This document shows, piece after piece, positions 1 through 9,058 of a DNA stretch of 64,000 bases. Under the pieces are notes generated by a model that worked only from the letters and a program-made list of their open reading frames with translations, had not been told where the DNA came from and searched no databases. Within the stretch, counting starts at the first letter, position 1, and the number at the start of each line of letters is the position of its first letter. The DNA comes from Pyrinomonadaceae bacterium. GTDB taxonomy: Bacteria; Acidobacteriota; Blastocatellia; Pyrinomonadales; Pyrinomonadaceae. The stretch lies in contig JABARP010000012.1 of the NCBI GenBank assembly GCA_019186825.1, forward strand, positions 259,532-323,531, written 5' to 3'. The position numbers were made by a program, and so were the translations under genes.

Positions 1-1
1 T

Positions 2-361
2 CAGGCGATGTCCTTCGATCTGCCGTATGAGGACGAGTCGTTCGATCGCGTCGTCTCCAGCCTTTTCTTTCATCACTTGTCCGAGAAGAGCAAGGCACGC
101 TCCCTGGCTGAAGCAAGACGGGTTTTGAAATCGGATGGCGAACTGCATATTGCGGATTGGGGGAAGCCGGCGAATCTGCTAATGAAGCTGGGTTCGCGGT
201 TCATCCAGGTGCTCGATGGTTCGGAGACGACCAAAGACAATTTCGAGGGGCGGCTGCCGGATATGGTCGTGCAGGAAGGCTTCGTCGAGGTCGAGGAGAC
301 TGATTTCTTCAACAGCTTGTTCGGCACGATCCGGCTCTTAAAAGCGGTCAAAGAAACATGA
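2..361 (+). CDS. Class I SAM-dependent methyltransferase, C-terminal part (5' end outside window)
   Basis: The reading frame is open from the first bases of the window, so this is the 3' end of a longer gene. The visible 119 codons begin near motif IV of Methyltransf_11-type enzymes (FDLPYEDESFDRVVSS, then FFHHL), followed by a helix with ARRVLKSDGEL, the usual post-motif strand of small-molecule or lipid methyltransferases. The SAM-binding glycine motif lies upstream, outside the window. The substrate cannot be deduced. The next gene starts 15 bases downstream, so the two may be co-transcribed. Confidence 0.75.
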   Translation, partial: QAMSFDLPYEDESFDRVVSSLFFHHLSEKSKARSLAEARRVLKSDGELHIADWGKPANLLMKLGSRFIQVLDGSETTKDNFEGRLPDMVVQEGFVEVEETDFFNSLFGTIRLLKAVKET

Positions 362-376
362 TTCGACGGAGGATAA

Positions 377-1186
377 ATGAAACGAAAAATCGTTAGCTTT
401 ATGCTGATCGCGGTTTTGCTTGCTTTGCCGGCGTTCGGGCACGATCTGTTCTTGAAGCCGGAGAACTTTTTTACCAAACCGGGCGGGACGGTGCGGTTGA
501 GCGTGATGAACGGCACGTTTATGAGTAGCGAAGCCGCAGTCGCGTTCGCTAGGCTGACGGACGTTAGCGTTGTGTCTCCGGGCGGCAAGCGTTTGAGCCC
601 GAAAGAGGCCGACTTCACCAAGAACGAGACGACCGCGTTCCTGACCGTAGCGACGCCGGAGGCAGGAAACTACGTCGTCGGGCTTTCGACCAATTGGCGT
701 GAGAACGCGCTCGCCGCGAAGGAGTTCAACGAATACCTTACACTCGAAGGCATCCCGGACGTCCTGGACAACCGCACGCGGGACAAAGAACTTGATAAGG
801 ACGCGCGGTACCGCTACTCGAAATTCGTCAAAACTATCCTGCAGGCCGGCGAAACGCAGACGGACGATTACAAGGCCGTTCTGGGCCGCGCGGCCGAGAT
901 GATCCCGCAGCAAAACCCGTATCGATCGAAGCGGGGCGAGAGCATCGATGTACTATGCTTGAAAGACGGCAAGCCTCTTGTCGGTCAAACCGTCCTGGTC
1001 GGGTACGAATCGAGCGGAAAACTCGCTACTGAAAAATCCCTCCGGAGCGACGCGAAGGGGATGATCAAGATTAAACTTGAAGGCGTCGGCAAGTGGTACG
1101 CGAAGTTCATCAATATGGTCAAGGTAGACGACCCCAAAGTGAATTACGAATCGAAATGGGCCACGTTGACGTTCGAGATAAAATAG
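377..1186 (+). CDS. DUF4198 domain secreted protein (copy 1)
   Basis: This 269-residue protein has a short hydrophobic signal segment (about residues 7-20) and begins its mature part with GHDLFLKPENFF, the hallmark start of DUF4198 proteins. These are periplasmic beta-rich proteins, some linked to nickel or cobalt uptake. The start at 377 has a good ribosome site (GGAGG) 6 bases upstream. The next gene encodes a close relative with the same architecture, so the pair arose by tandem duplication. A FecA-like receptor lies further downstream, which is compatible with a metal-uptake role, but the function is not shown by the sequence. Confidence 0.8.
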   Translation: MKRKIVSFMLIAVLLALPAFGHDLFLKPENFFTKPGGTVRLSVMNGTFMSSEAAVAFARLTDVSVVSPGGKRLSPKEADFTKNETTAFLTVATPEAGNYVVGLSTNWRENALAAKEFNEYLTLEGIPDVLDNRTRDKELDKDARYRYSKFVKTILQAGETQTDDYKAVLGRAAEMIPQQNPYRSKRGESIDVLCLKDGKPLVGQTVLVGYESSGKLATEKSLRSDAKGMIKIKLEGVGKWYAKFINMVKVDDPKVNYESKWATLTFEIK

Positions 1187-1197
1187 AAGGAGCGATT

Positions 1198-2010
1198 ATG
1201 AAGAGAAAAGCCTTATTCACTGCGGTACTTGCGTTGGTTCTTTTGACCGCGCAGGTTTTCGGTCATGATCTTTTTCTCAAGCTCGACAGCTTTTTCGTCG
1301 CGGCGAATTCGAAGGTGACGATAAACATCCTGAACGGGACATTCATGGCGAGCGAGGGGGCGGTGAGTTTCGCCCGGTTGCGGGACGTGAGCCTTGTCGC
1401 GCCGGACGGCGTTCGGATGAAACCGGTAGAGGCGAATTTCACCAAGAACGAGACGACCTCTTTTCTCAACTTAGACATCAAAGACGCGGGCACATACGTA
1501 GCCGGTCTGTCCACAATGGAACGCGAGATTGATCTGGAGGGCAAAGACTTCAACGATTACCTGTCGCATGACGGTATCCCGGACACTCTCGCCGAGAGAA
1601 AGGAGAAAAAGGAACTCGACAAAAAAGTGCGCGAAAGATATTCCAAGCACGTAAAGGCGATCTTTCAGGCCGGCGATGTGCGAACCGATAGCTTCAAAGC
1701 GGTTCTCGGGTATCCGGTCGAGCTCGTCCCACAGGAGAACCCGTACAAGTTGAAGCCCGGCGATACCATCGAGATACTTTGCCTGAAAGACGGAAAGCCG
1801 CTGGTGAATCAGTTCGTTCAGTCCGGACGCGAGACGGATGGAAAAGTTGTGACCGGTCGGGATGTTCGAACCGATAAGAAGGGCATCGCGAGATTCAAGC
1901 TTGACGGCGCTGGCAAGTGGTACGTGCGGTTCATCAACATGACGCGGTTGGACGACCCGAAGCTCAACTACGAATCCAAGTGGGCGACGCTGACGTTTGA
2001 GATCAGGTAA
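1198..2010 (+). CDS. DUF4198 domain secreted protein (copy 2)
   Basis: This protein of 270 residues has a signal peptide (about residues 5-21) and the GHDLFLKLDSFF start of the mature domain. It is a paralogue of the preceding gene along its whole length: both share NGTFMxSE, FTKNETT, a central dipeptide KELDK, and the C-terminal FINM and KWATLTFEI blocks. An upstream in-frame extension from 1093 overlaps the previous gene. The ATG at 1198 is preferred because AGAAGGAG precedes it at good spacing and it begins the signal peptide. It is 11 bases from the previous stop and is likely in the same operon. Confidence 0.8.
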   Translation: MKRKALFTAVLALVLLTAQVFGHDLFLKLDSFFVAANSKVTINILNGTFMASEGAVSFARLRDVSLVAPDGVRMKPVEANFTKNETTSFLNLDIKDAGTYVAGLSTMEREIDLEGKDFNDYLSHDGIPDTLAERKEKKELDKKVRERYSKHVKAIFQAGDVRTDSFKAVLGYPVELVPQENPYKLKPGDTIEILCLKDGKPLVNQFVQSGRETDGKVVTGRDVRTDKKGIARFKLDGAGKWYVRFINMTRLDDPKLNYESKWATLTFEIR

Positions 2011-2029
2011 TGCGGTTGATGCGTGGAAC

Positions 2030-2554
2030 ATGAAGTTTCTTAAGTGCTACAAAGAAATCTGGTTCGGGATCGGCTTGGGGGCTTTCGCCTGGGTGGTCGA
2101 TGCGGTCATGCACGTCGAACTCGGTGCGGATGTACACGCAGGCGGATTATGGTCCGAGATCTTTGCGCCTCACCCCACGGCATTCATTTTTCGTGTTTTC
2201 TATTTTGTCGTAGCCGTCGCGTTCGGCGTATTCCTCTGGCGGGCGAACTGGCGGGAACGGCAGCTAAGGGCCCTTGAGGAAGCCGTCGTTGCTTTCCAGC
2301 GTCAACTCGACGCCCCGGCGCTCCGGATAGTGGCGACAGCGCGCACACTCCAAAACCGCAACTCGGTTCGGCTGGATGAAACGGCCAACCGTCTCGCGGC
2401 CGAGATCGGGGCCGACGCCGCGCTGCTCGACGAACTCGCGAAAAAATATCTCGAATTCGGGAGGCTGGTGCAGGAAGGTGAAACGGCCCGCGCGATAGAG
2501 ACGCTGCGGAACATCGAGGTTTGGCTTGTTGAAAGGAAAACCGACACCAAATAG
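2030..2554 (+). CDS. Small membrane protein with helical cytoplasmic tail, part of a two-component operon
   Basis: About 174 residues. I do not recognise a family. Two hydrophobic stretches are visible (about residues 10-25 and 48-66), the second followed by a positively charged RANWRERQLR. The remaining hundred residues are mostly helical and charged, as in a cytoplasmic tail. The stop overlaps the GTG start of the NtrC-type regulator by one base, so the two are translationally coupled. An accessory role in the downstream regulator/kinase pathway is inferred from this coupling only. The ATG at 2030 has a weak ribosome site; an in-frame TTG at 1997 inside the previous gene is a less likely start. 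Confidence 0.65.
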   Translation: MKFLKCYKEIWFGIGLGAFAWVVDAVMHVELGADVHAGGLWSEIFAPHPTAFIFRVFYFVVAVAFGVFLWRANWRERQLRALEEAVVAFQRQLDAPALRIVATARTLQNRNSVRLDETANRLAAEIGADAALLDELAKKYLEFGRLVQEGETARAIETLRNIEVWLVERKTDTK

Positions 2555-3927
2555 TGAAAAAAAATGACAGCCATACAGTTCTTCTCGCCGATGACGACGA
2601 AAACCTCCGTCGGGTTATGGAATTTCAACTAGGCGAAGCGGGTTACAAAGTTATCTCAGCGGCTGACGGTCAAGAAGCGTTAACGATCTTCGAACATAAC
2701 GAGGTAGATTGCGTTATCACGGATCTTCGAATGCCGAGACTGTCCGGACTCGAGCTTTTGGAAAAAATTAAAGCTACGAACGGTGATGTCCCAGTGGTCG
2801 TCACGACCGCGTTCGGCGAGGTGGAGACCGCCGTCAGCGCGATGAAGTTAGGGGCATTCGATTACGTCAACAAGCCATTCAATCGGGACGAGATACTTTT
2901 GACCATCGAGCGAGCCCTGAGCTTTAGCGAAACAAGGAACGAGAACCTGCAGCTTCGGGAACTGGTCGAACGCGAGTTCCGGCTCGACAGCGTCATCGGC
3001 GAGTCTGCCGCGATGACGAGCGTGATGAAGACAGTAGAGCGGGTCTCGCGATCGGACGTTACGGTGCTGATCTCGGGCGAATCCGGCACCGGCAAGGAGC
3101 TCGTCGCCAAAGGCATTCACTTTTCAGGGCGCCGGAAGCGAGGGCCATTCATCCCGGTCAACTGCGGTTCGATCCCCGAAACGCTGATCGAGGCGGAACT
3201 GTTCGGCTACAAGCGCGGCAGTTTCACCGGCGCGACCGCCGATACGAAAGGCAAATTCGAGGCGGCGAACGGCGGCACGCTTTTCCTGGATGAGATCGGC
3301 CAGATGCCGCTTCCCCTACAGCCGAAATTGCTTCGCGTCCTACAAGAGCGCGAAGTTGTCCGGCTGGGTGAAAACGATCCCCGAAAGTTCGACGTGCGGG
3401 TGATCGCCGCGACCAATCAAGATCTTCACGAAATGGTCGCGGCGGGAAACTTCCGCGAGGATTTGTATTTCCGCCTTGCGGTCGTCCCGATAAAACTGCC
3501 GCCATTGCGGGCGCGGCGGGACGACATTTCGCTGCTCGCCAATCACTTTCTCCGCCGGGCGAAACGGAAGCACGGTTTCGAGAGCTTGAGAATGAAACCG
3601 GAGGTGATCAAATCGCTCTCCGAATATTCATTTCCGGGCAACGTCCGCGAGCTCGAAAACGTGATCGAGCGGATGGTGGTTCTTTCGGATGAAAACAGTC
3701 TAACGGTAGACGACATTCCCGAATACATCCGGGAGCCGGCGACGAGTTTCGGCGGAGTGAAGATGGAACTGCCGCCCGACGGAATCTCTTTCGAAGAATT
3801 GGAGCGCGAGATCATCGCGCACGCCCTGGATCTCCACAACGGAAATCAATCGCAGGCGGCTCGCTATCTGAACATCACGAGAAGTGCGTTGATCTACCGA
3901 ATGCAGAAGTTCGGCCTTGATGAATAA
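2554..3927 (+). CDS. NtrC-family sigma-54-dependent response regulator
   Basis: The 457-residue protein has three domains in the canonical order. Residues 7-120 form a receiver domain with the acidic pocket LADDDEN, the phospho-acceptor Asp57 in VITDLRMP, and Lys107 in YVNKPF. Residues 145-370 form the AAA+ sigma-54 interaction domain with Walker A GESGTGKE (about 175-182), GSFTGA in the sigma-54 contact loop (222-227; Ser replaces the usual Ala, a known variant), and Walker B LFLDEIGQ. The C-terminus has a Fis-type helix-turn-helix ([16 protein letters not shown]). It starts at GTG 2554, overlapping the previous stop. The cognate kinase gene overlaps its end by 8 bases. It activates sigma-54 promoters when phosphorylated; targets are unknown. 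Confidence 0.93.
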   Translation: MKKNDSHTVLLADDDENLRRVMEFQLGEAGYKVISAADGQEALTIFEHNEVDCVITDLRMPRLSGLELLEKIKATNGDVPVVVTTAFGEVETAVSAMKLGAFDYVNKPFNRDEILLTIERALSFSETRNENLQLRELVEREFRLDSVIGESAAMTSVMKTVERVSRSDVTVLISGESGTGKELVAKGIHFSGRRKRGPFIPVNCGSIPETLIEAELFGYKRGSFTGATADTKGKFEAANGGTLFLDEIGQMPLPLQPKLLRVLQEREVVRLGENDPRKFDVRVIAATNQDLHEMVAAGNFREDLYFRLAVVPIKLPPLRARRDDISLLANHFLRRAKRKHGFESLRMKPEVIKSLSEYSFPGNVRELENVIERMVVLSDENSLTVDDIPEYIREPATSFGGVKMELPPDGISFEELEREIIAHALDLHNGNQSQAARYLNITRSALIYRMQKFGLDE

Positions 3928-4999
3928 GAAGAGTTCGCCGACCGCCGTGATAGCGCTCGTCGTGACGATCATGTTCGTCGCGGTGCTTCATTATGTCACG
4001 CCGGTGGACAGCATCGTCCTCCATCAAATCTACCAGCGCATCTTTTACATCCCGATCATCCTGGCCGCGTTTTGGTACGGGCTCGGTGGCGGGATCGGTG
4101 CGGCCGCATTGGCCGCAGTCTCGTATCTGCCGCATATTCTGCTCCACTGGCAACACCAAAACTACGAATACGCCCTGAATCAGTACGCGGAAATCGGATT
4201 GTTCTTCGTGATCGGGGCGGTGACGGGATGGCTGGGGGATCAGAAACGTAGGGAACACGAACGTGCCGAGCGGATTAACACCGAGCTTCAGACCGCGTAC
4301 GCCGATCTCCGGCAGACCGTCGGGCAGCTCTTGCAGGCGGAACGGCTTTCCTCGCTTGCGGAGATCGCCTCCGGGGTAGTTCACGAAGTGCGAAATCCGT
4401 TGGGAGCCATCAAGGGCGCCGTCGAGATTCTCGAGGACGAAATCCCCGAGGACAGCCCGCGACGTGAATTTGCGCGTATCGCGAAGGTCGAGGTCGAGCG
4501 GATCGATAAGCTTGTAAGCGAGTTCCTCAGGTTCGCCCGACCGCCGAAACTCTCCAAAGTACCGTCGAGCGTCAACGAACTTGTGGAGTCGGTCATATCG
4601 CTTTTAGACCCGCGGGCCGCGGAGGGCAGCGTTTCAATAGAAAAGGAATTGGCCTCGGGACTGTCGCCGATCGAAATCGACCCCGAGCAAATAGTGCAGG
4701 TGCTGTTGAACCTCGCGATCAACGCCCTCGATGCAACGCCAAACGGGGGCACAATCGTCTTTCGGACGTATGAGTCGGGAGACACCGTGACGGTCGAAAT
4801 CGAAGACACGGGCGTTGGGATTGCCGCCGACGATAAGGAACGCATTTTCGATCCATTCTTCACTACCAAAGACAAAGGCACCGGGCTCGGCCTCTCGGTC
4901 GCGCACAGGATCGTCACCCAACACGACGGAAACCTGACCGCGGAGAACACCGAGCGAGGGGCTCGTTTTAAAGTAACGCTAACCCGGACGGGGCAATAG
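3920..4999 (+). CDS. Membrane sensor histidine kinase, partner of the NtrC-type regulator
   Basis: The 359-residue kinase has an N-terminal membrane unit of three or four hydrophobic segments (about residues 9-26, 41-70, 90-105), a coiled linker, an HisKA domain with phospho-acceptor His155 in VVHEVRNPL, and an HATPase domain. The latter has an N box (NLAINALDATPNG), a G1 box (EDTGVGI), an F box (FDPFFTTK) and a G2 box (GTGLGLSV). This is the NtrB-like arrangement. The ATG at 3920 overlaps the end of the regulator gene; a TTG three bases earlier is possible. The short loops between membrane helices suggest that it senses within the membrane or through a partner such as the small upstream membrane protein. 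Confidence 0.92.
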   Translation: MNKKSSPTAVIALVVTIMFVAVLHYVTPVDSIVLHQIYQRIFYIPIILAAFWYGLGGGIGAAALAAVSYLPHILLHWQHQNYEYALNQYAEIGLFFVIGAVTGWLGDQKRREHERAERINTELQTAYADLRQTVGQLLQAERLSSLAEIASGVVHEVRNPLGAIKGAVEILEDEIPEDSPRREFARIAKVEVERIDKLVSEFLRFARPPKLSKVPSSVNELVESVISLLDPRAAEGSVSIEKELASGLSPIEIDPEQIVQVLLNLAINALDATPNGGTIVFRTYESGDTVTVEIEDTGVGIAADDKERIFDPFFTTKDKGTGLGLSVAHRIVTQHDGNLTAENTERGARFKVTLTRTGQ

Positions 5000-5076
5000 T
5001 CAGCCCCCCACCCAAAACAGCTAATCGCGCGACCTAGCACACCGCCGCCCAGGCGAAAGATTCTCGCAAAGAATCT

Positions 5077-5105
5077 TTGACAAACGTGGCCCAGACGAAT
5101 AGTAT
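5077..5105 (+). promoter_or_regulatory. Predicted sigma-70-type promoter of the FecA-like receptor gene
   Basis: A perfect TTGACA -35 box (5077-5082) is followed after 17 bases by TAGTAT (5100-5105), a 4/6 match to the -10 consensus. The predicted start of transcription is near 5112, just before the palindrome at 5116-5136. The gene starts at 5174. It also sits just after an 8-bp inverted repeat (5056-5078) at the end of the kinase gene region. Confidence 0.5.
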
Positions 5106-5115
5106 TCTCCATTAT

Positions 5116-5136
5116 TGAAAATGAATTTCATTTGCA
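5116..5136. promoter_or_regulatory. 21-bp palindromic operator, Fur-like
   Basis: The core AAATGAA-T-TTCATTT (5119-5133) is a perfect 7-1-7 inverted repeat. It extends to 10-1-10 with one mismatch (TGAAAATGAA on the left, TTCATTTGCA on the right). The 7-1-7 geometry and AT-rich composition match the layout of Fur-family boxes, although the sequence is not the classical GATAAT hexamer. It lies at about +4 to +24 of the predicted transcript of a TonB-dependent receptor, where a bound repressor would block transcription. The identity of the regulator (Fur, Zur or another) is inferred. Confidence 0.5.
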
Positions 5137-5173
5137 GTTATGAAGATAATCTCATGAAGGGACCTATATCGTA

Positions 5174-7636
5174 ATGTCTTTGTGTCGTACCGCATGTTCG
5201 GTTTTTCTGTTGTTGGTGATCGGTCTGCCCGCGGTCGCTCAGTCACTCGCAAGCGTCGGAGGAAGCGTCAGGGATGAACACGGCTCTGCGGTCGCCGGCG
5301 CGCGCGTTAAGGTCTCGAGCGTCGGTGTCCGCTTCGATCGCGAAACGCTAACCGACGCGTCGGGAAAATTTCGGTTTTCCGATCTGGCGGCGGGAACGTA
5401 TCGGATAGAGGTGTTCGCGGACACATTCGGCACGAGGATCCGGGAGGTGCGGCTCGGTTCAGGCGCCGAGAATAATATAGAAATCGAGCTGTCTGCCGTC
5501 CCCATCGCGGCCGAGGTCTCCGTAGCCTCCGGGTACCTCGCCGGTACGACGGAAAGCCTGGGCGAGATCCCGGGTTCGATCGAGAGGATCGGCGGGCGTG
5601 AGCTAGAAAACGCGCGCGTGTTCAATTTCTCCGAAGCCCTACGCAAGATAGCGGGCGTCAACGTGCGCGATGAGGAAGGTTTCGGATTGAGGCCGAATAT
5701 CGGGATCCGCGGGGCCAACCCGACCCGCTCGACAAAGGTGCTGTTGCTCGAAGATGGCCTTCCGCTCTCGTACGCCCCGTACGGCGACAATTCGTCGTAT
5801 TACCACCCGCCGGTCGAGCGTTACAAATCGATCGAGGTGCTCAAAGGCTCCGGGCAGATCGCGTACGGCCCCCAGACGATCGCGGGGGTGGTCAATTACA
5901 TCACCCCGAACCCGCCGCAAAAGCCGAGCGTTGATATTTTGCTGGAGGGCGGAAGCCGCTCGTTCTTCAACGGCGGGGCGGGTTTCGGCGGCACATTCGG
6001 GAGGTTGGGGACTCTTCTGAATTTCAATCACAAACGCGGTGACGGATCGCGCGAGAACACGAACTTCAAGCTGTTCGATCTTGCCTCGAAGGCGACGTTT
6101 GATTTCAACGCCCGCAACTCGCTCACCGCGAAGTTCACGTTCTTCCGCGAGGATTCCAACCTCACTTACACGGGAGCGACCGAGGCGGAGTTCGCCGCGG
6201 ATCCGAGGGGCAATATATTCAAGAACGATTTCTTTTACGGGCGGCGATATGGGTTCTCTCTCCAGCACGCGGCCGTGCTCTCGTCTCGGATCAGCCTCAC
6301 GACGAATTTCTACTCCAATTACTTCTCGCGCGATTGGTGGCGGCAGACGTCGAATTCCGGCGAGCGCCCTTTCAGGCTCTTCCGCCCATCGGACCCGACC
6401 AACCCAATCAGCGACGTCGATTGTTTGAGCCTTGCGGACCTCAATACGACCTGCGGGAACAGGGGCAACTTGCGGGACTACCTGACCATCGGAGTGGAGC
6501 CGCGGCTGAACTTCAACTTCAACCTCGGGGCCGTCCGTAACGAAACGAACATCGGCTTCCGGATCCATCGGGAGGATCAGGATCGGCTTGGGAAATATGG
6601 GGACCTGCCGACCTCGCGGGACGGGCGGCTGATCGAGCAGAACGAGAGAAAGGCTCTAGTCTACTCCGGTTTCTTCCAGCACCGGTTCATTTGGAAAGAT
6701 TTCGCGTTCACGCCCGGGATCAGGATCGAAAACATCAATTATGAGCGGTCAAATTTGCTTTTCAACGGCGGCGCCGGCGTTACCGGCGAAACTTCTTTGA
6801 CCGAGGTTATCCCGGGTTTCGGCGTGGCCTATTCGGGTCTGAAGAACACCACTATATTCGCGGGCGTCCACCGCGGTTTCGCCCCGCCGCGGGTCGAGGA
6901 TGTCGTGACGGACGCGGGGGGCGTGCGGGATCTCGATTCCGAATTGAGCTGGAACTACGAGTTTGGGGCACGCTCACGGCCTTTCCGCGGCGTCGATCTG
7001 ACGGCCACGTTTTTCCGGAACGATTACGAAAACCAGATCGTCGCGGCGTCGATCGCGAGCGGCACCCAGTTCACCAACGGCGGGCGAACGCTGCAGCAGG
7101 GGATCGAGCTGACCGGCTCGATCGACAGCGGAACCGTTTTCACGTCATCGCACAACTTTTACGTTCGCACCGCCTATTCCTATCTTCCGCTCGCGGAATT
7201 CAGGGGCGACAGGCTGAGCACCGTTACTTCGGCGAGCGTCCTCAACCAGTACTGCCCGGCCGAGCGGCGTTTCTCCCCGACGGGCTGCATCATCACCGGG
7301 AACCGACTCCCGTACGCTCCGGAGACACTGGTCACGACAAGCTTCGGCTATTCCCACCAGCGCGGGATCGACGCATTTATCGAAAATGTGTTCGTCGGAA
7401 GGCAGTTCGGCGATGATCTGAACGCCGTCAACCCCACGCCGAACGGGCAAATCGGAGTCATCCCGTCGCAGACCTACTGGAACGCAACGGCCAACTACAA
7501 GATTGAAAAATGGCATTCGACGTTTTTCGTTACCGCGAAGAACATCTTCGACCGGACGTTAATCGTCGACCGTTCGAGAGGCGTCCTCCCTTCCCAGCCC
7601 CGGCTCATCCACGCTGGCGTGAAAGTGAATTTCTAA
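5174..7636 (+). CDS. FecA-like TonB-dependent outer-membrane receptor
   Basis: The 820-residue protein has a signal peptide (about 1-22), a carboxypeptidase-regulatory-like beta domain (about 27-105; GGSVRDEHGSAVAGARVKV), a TonB plug (about 120-235) and a 22-strand-type barrel ending in an aromatic residue (HAGVKVNF). The plug contains GLRPNIGIRGANPTRS, LLLEDGLP, PPVERYKSIEVLKGSGQI and GPQTIAGVVNYITP, which strongly resemble the ferric-citrate receptor FecA. Import of an iron chelate powered by TonB-ExbBD is therefore likely, but the ligand is unproven. The ribosome site GAAGGGA lies 12 bases upstream. A predicted promoter and palindromic operator precede the gene, and a terminator follows it at 7735-7759. 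Confidence 0.9.
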   Translation: MSLCRTACSVFLLLVIGLPAVAQSLASVGGSVRDEHGSAVAGARVKVSSVGVRFDRETLTDASGKFRFSDLAAGTYRIEVFADTFGTRIREVRLGSGAENNIEIELSAVPIAAEVSVASGYLAGTTESLGEIPGSIERIGGRELENARVFNFSEALRKIAGVNVRDEEGFGLRPNIGIRGANPTRSTKVLLLEDGLPLSYAPYGDNSSYYHPPVERYKSIEVLKGSGQIAYGPQTIAGVVNYITPNPPQKPSVDILLEGGSRSFFNGGAGFGGTFGRLGTLLNFNHKRGDGSRENTNFKLFDLASKATFDFNARNSLTAKFTFFREDSNLTYTGATEAEFAADPRGNIFKNDFFYGRRYGFSLQHAAVLSSRISLTTNFYSNYFSRDWWRQTSNSGERPFRLFRPSDPTNPISDVDCLSLADLNTTCGNRGNLRDYLTIGVEPRLNFNFNLGAVRNETNIGFRIHREDQDRLGKYGDLPTSRDGRLIEQNERKALVYSGFFQHRFIWKDFAFTPGIRIENINYERSNLLFNGGAGVTGETSLTEVIPGFGVAYSGLKNTTIFAGVHRGFAPPRVEDVVTDAGGVRDLDSELSWNYEFGARSRPFRGVDLTATFFRNDYENQIVAASIASGTQFTNGGRTLQQGIELTGSIDSGTVFTSSHNFYVRTAYSYLPLAEFRGDRLSTVTSASVLNQYCPAERRFSPTGCIITGNRLPYAPETLVTTSFGYSHQRGIDAFIENVFVGRQFGDDLNAVNPTPNGQIGVIPSQTYWNATANYKIEKWHSTFFVTAKNIFDRTLIVDRSRGVLPSQPRLIHAGVKVNF

Positions 7637-7689
7637 GACGGCCACCCGGGGACGTTCCGCGTTACACGCGCCGAATCCGGTCGGCCGTC
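7637..7689. repeat. Imperfect long inverted repeat just after the receptor gene
   Basis: GACGGCCACCCGG (7637-7649) and CCGGTCGGCCGTC (7677-7689) pair at 11 of 13 positions across a 27-base loop. The repeat begins right at the receptor stop codon and may protect the transcript end or pause transcription. No T-run follows, so it is not a typical terminator by itself. Confidence 0.4.
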
Positions 7690-7734
7690 ACTCGGCTCGA
7701 ACGCTCTGTTGCCTCACCCCGATTTCGTTGGCTT

Positions 7735-7759
7735 TCGGCAGAATGAATGCCGAGTTTTT
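7735..7759 (+). terminator. Rho-independent terminator after the receptor gene
   Basis: The stem TCGGCA/TGCCGA (7735-7740 with 7748-7753) has a 7-base loop and is followed by GTTTTT. It ends the transcript of the TonB-dependent receptor and marks the last chromosomal feature before the island. Confidence 0.65.
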
Positions 7760-7903
7760 GTCCTGCTTCCTACCGACTTTCTACCAGTCAGAAGTGGTGG
7801 AACCTGACATTTGTCAACAAAAAAGTCATGTTTCACCGACCCACAATCCCGCAAGCAAATAAGCTGTTGGCAGTCTGTTGACTCGCTGAGGGAGAACGTC
7901 CGG

Positions 7904-9034
7904 ATGATCAATAGCGTCGGGTACAGAAGGGTTTCGAAGAACCGCCCGTGCTCGATCTGCGGAAAACCGGATTGGTGCAGCACCACGGCGACGGAAACGA
8001 TCTCGTTCTGCGCCCGGTCCACCACGAACGCGGACCGGATCAGCCCTCACGGATGGGGAGTTTTCTACGATCACGATCCCGGTTTGCAGTTCGCGCGCCC
8101 GTTCCGCCCCATCCCTGCCCGAAAAAAGTTCGCTCATTCACCCGCTTTGGCTCCGCCCGAGATAAGGGATCGGGTCTACCGCAAGCTGATCGAACTCTCC
8201 CCCGCGTCGTCGAGTGACAAGATAGTGTGCGGACGCGGTGGGCTACGCGACAGGGGCGTTCTCGATCATGCGAATTACGGAAGTTTTCCAAAGACGGTCC
8301 GAGGTCGGGACGCTTTGGTCGGGAAGCTGGTCCAAGCGTTCGCGGGGGATCGAGCGCTGTTTCCTCTCTCGTTTTCCGGAGTGCCGGGGTTCTGGAGGGA
8401 TGAAGATGGTGAGACACGTCTTGGGAGCAGGAAGGATTCGGTTGAAGATCTTATGCTGATCCCATTCATTGGGTTCGACGGTCGCATCCGAGCGTGCCAG
8501 ATCCGATTCATGAAGTTCGTTAGCAACAGGTCGGGGCGGTACATCTGGCTCTCATCCTCCAACGAGCAGACCGGGTGCGGTTCCGGGGCGCCACTGCATC
8601 ACGCCTGCCCGCATTCGGCGTCGAACGAACCGGTACTGGTCACCGAAGGAGCGCTAAAGGCGGCAACCGCACAGAGGTTCCTCATCGATAGATACGTCGT
8701 CGGCAACAGCGGCGTGGCCACCTCCCACCGCGAGATCATTGGGACCGCGCGCGGGCGACCGCTCGAGATCGCGTTCGATCTCGACAGCTTTACCAACCCG
8801 CACGTCGCAAGAGCGTTAGCCGCTTTGGTGCGACTCCGCTATTCGGATCAAGCGTCCTTTGGATACGGCGATGGCGTCCGGATCGTCGTGTGGGATGGTT
8901 CCATGAAGGGTATCGACGAAGCACTGTTGGCGCAAGTCCCTCTGTTACACCTCAGCGTGCCCGAGTGGCTTAAACGCCTCAGCCCGAAATGCCTCGGCGA
9001 AGCGACGCGGCAACTGGCACCGCTCACGCAATAA
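7904..9034 (+). CDS. Zinc-ribbon/TOPRIM-like protein, probable primase-related (DUF3854-like)
   Basis: This 376-residue protein has an N-terminal zinc ribbon (C16-x2-C19, C25, C36 in the CSICGKPDWC region), as in phage and plasmid primases. A TOPRIM-like core follows: PVLVTEGALKA near residue 245 (acidic first motif), IAFDLDS near 288, and DGSMKGIDEAL near 330. This layout is typical of DUF3854-like proteins that accompany helicases in mobile elements. Priming of replication is inferred; a polymerase domain is not obvious. The ATG at 7904 follows GAGGGA at fair spacing; an in-frame TTG at 7811 would add 31 unconserved-looking residues. It is the first gene of the island. Confidence 0.65.
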   Translation: MINSVGYRRVSKNRPCSICGKPDWCSTTATETISFCARSTTNADRISPHGWGVFYDHDPGLQFARPFRPIPARKKFAHSPALAPPEIRDRVYRKLIELSPASSSDKIVCGRGGLRDRGVLDHANYGSFPKTVRGRDALVGKLVQAFAGDRALFPLSFSGVPGFWRDEDGETRLGSRKDSVEDLMLIPFIGFDGRIRACQIRFMKFVSNRSGRYIWLSSSNEQTGCGSGAPLHHACPHSASNEPVLVTEGALKAATAQRFLIDRYVVGNSGVATSHREIIGTARGRPLEIAFDLDSFTNPHVARALAALVRLRYSDQASFGYGDGVRIVVWDGSMKGIDEALLAQVPLLHLSVPEWLKRLSPKCLGEATRQLAPLTQ

Positions 9035-9058
9035 AATTAGCGGCTGGCAGTCGGGGTG

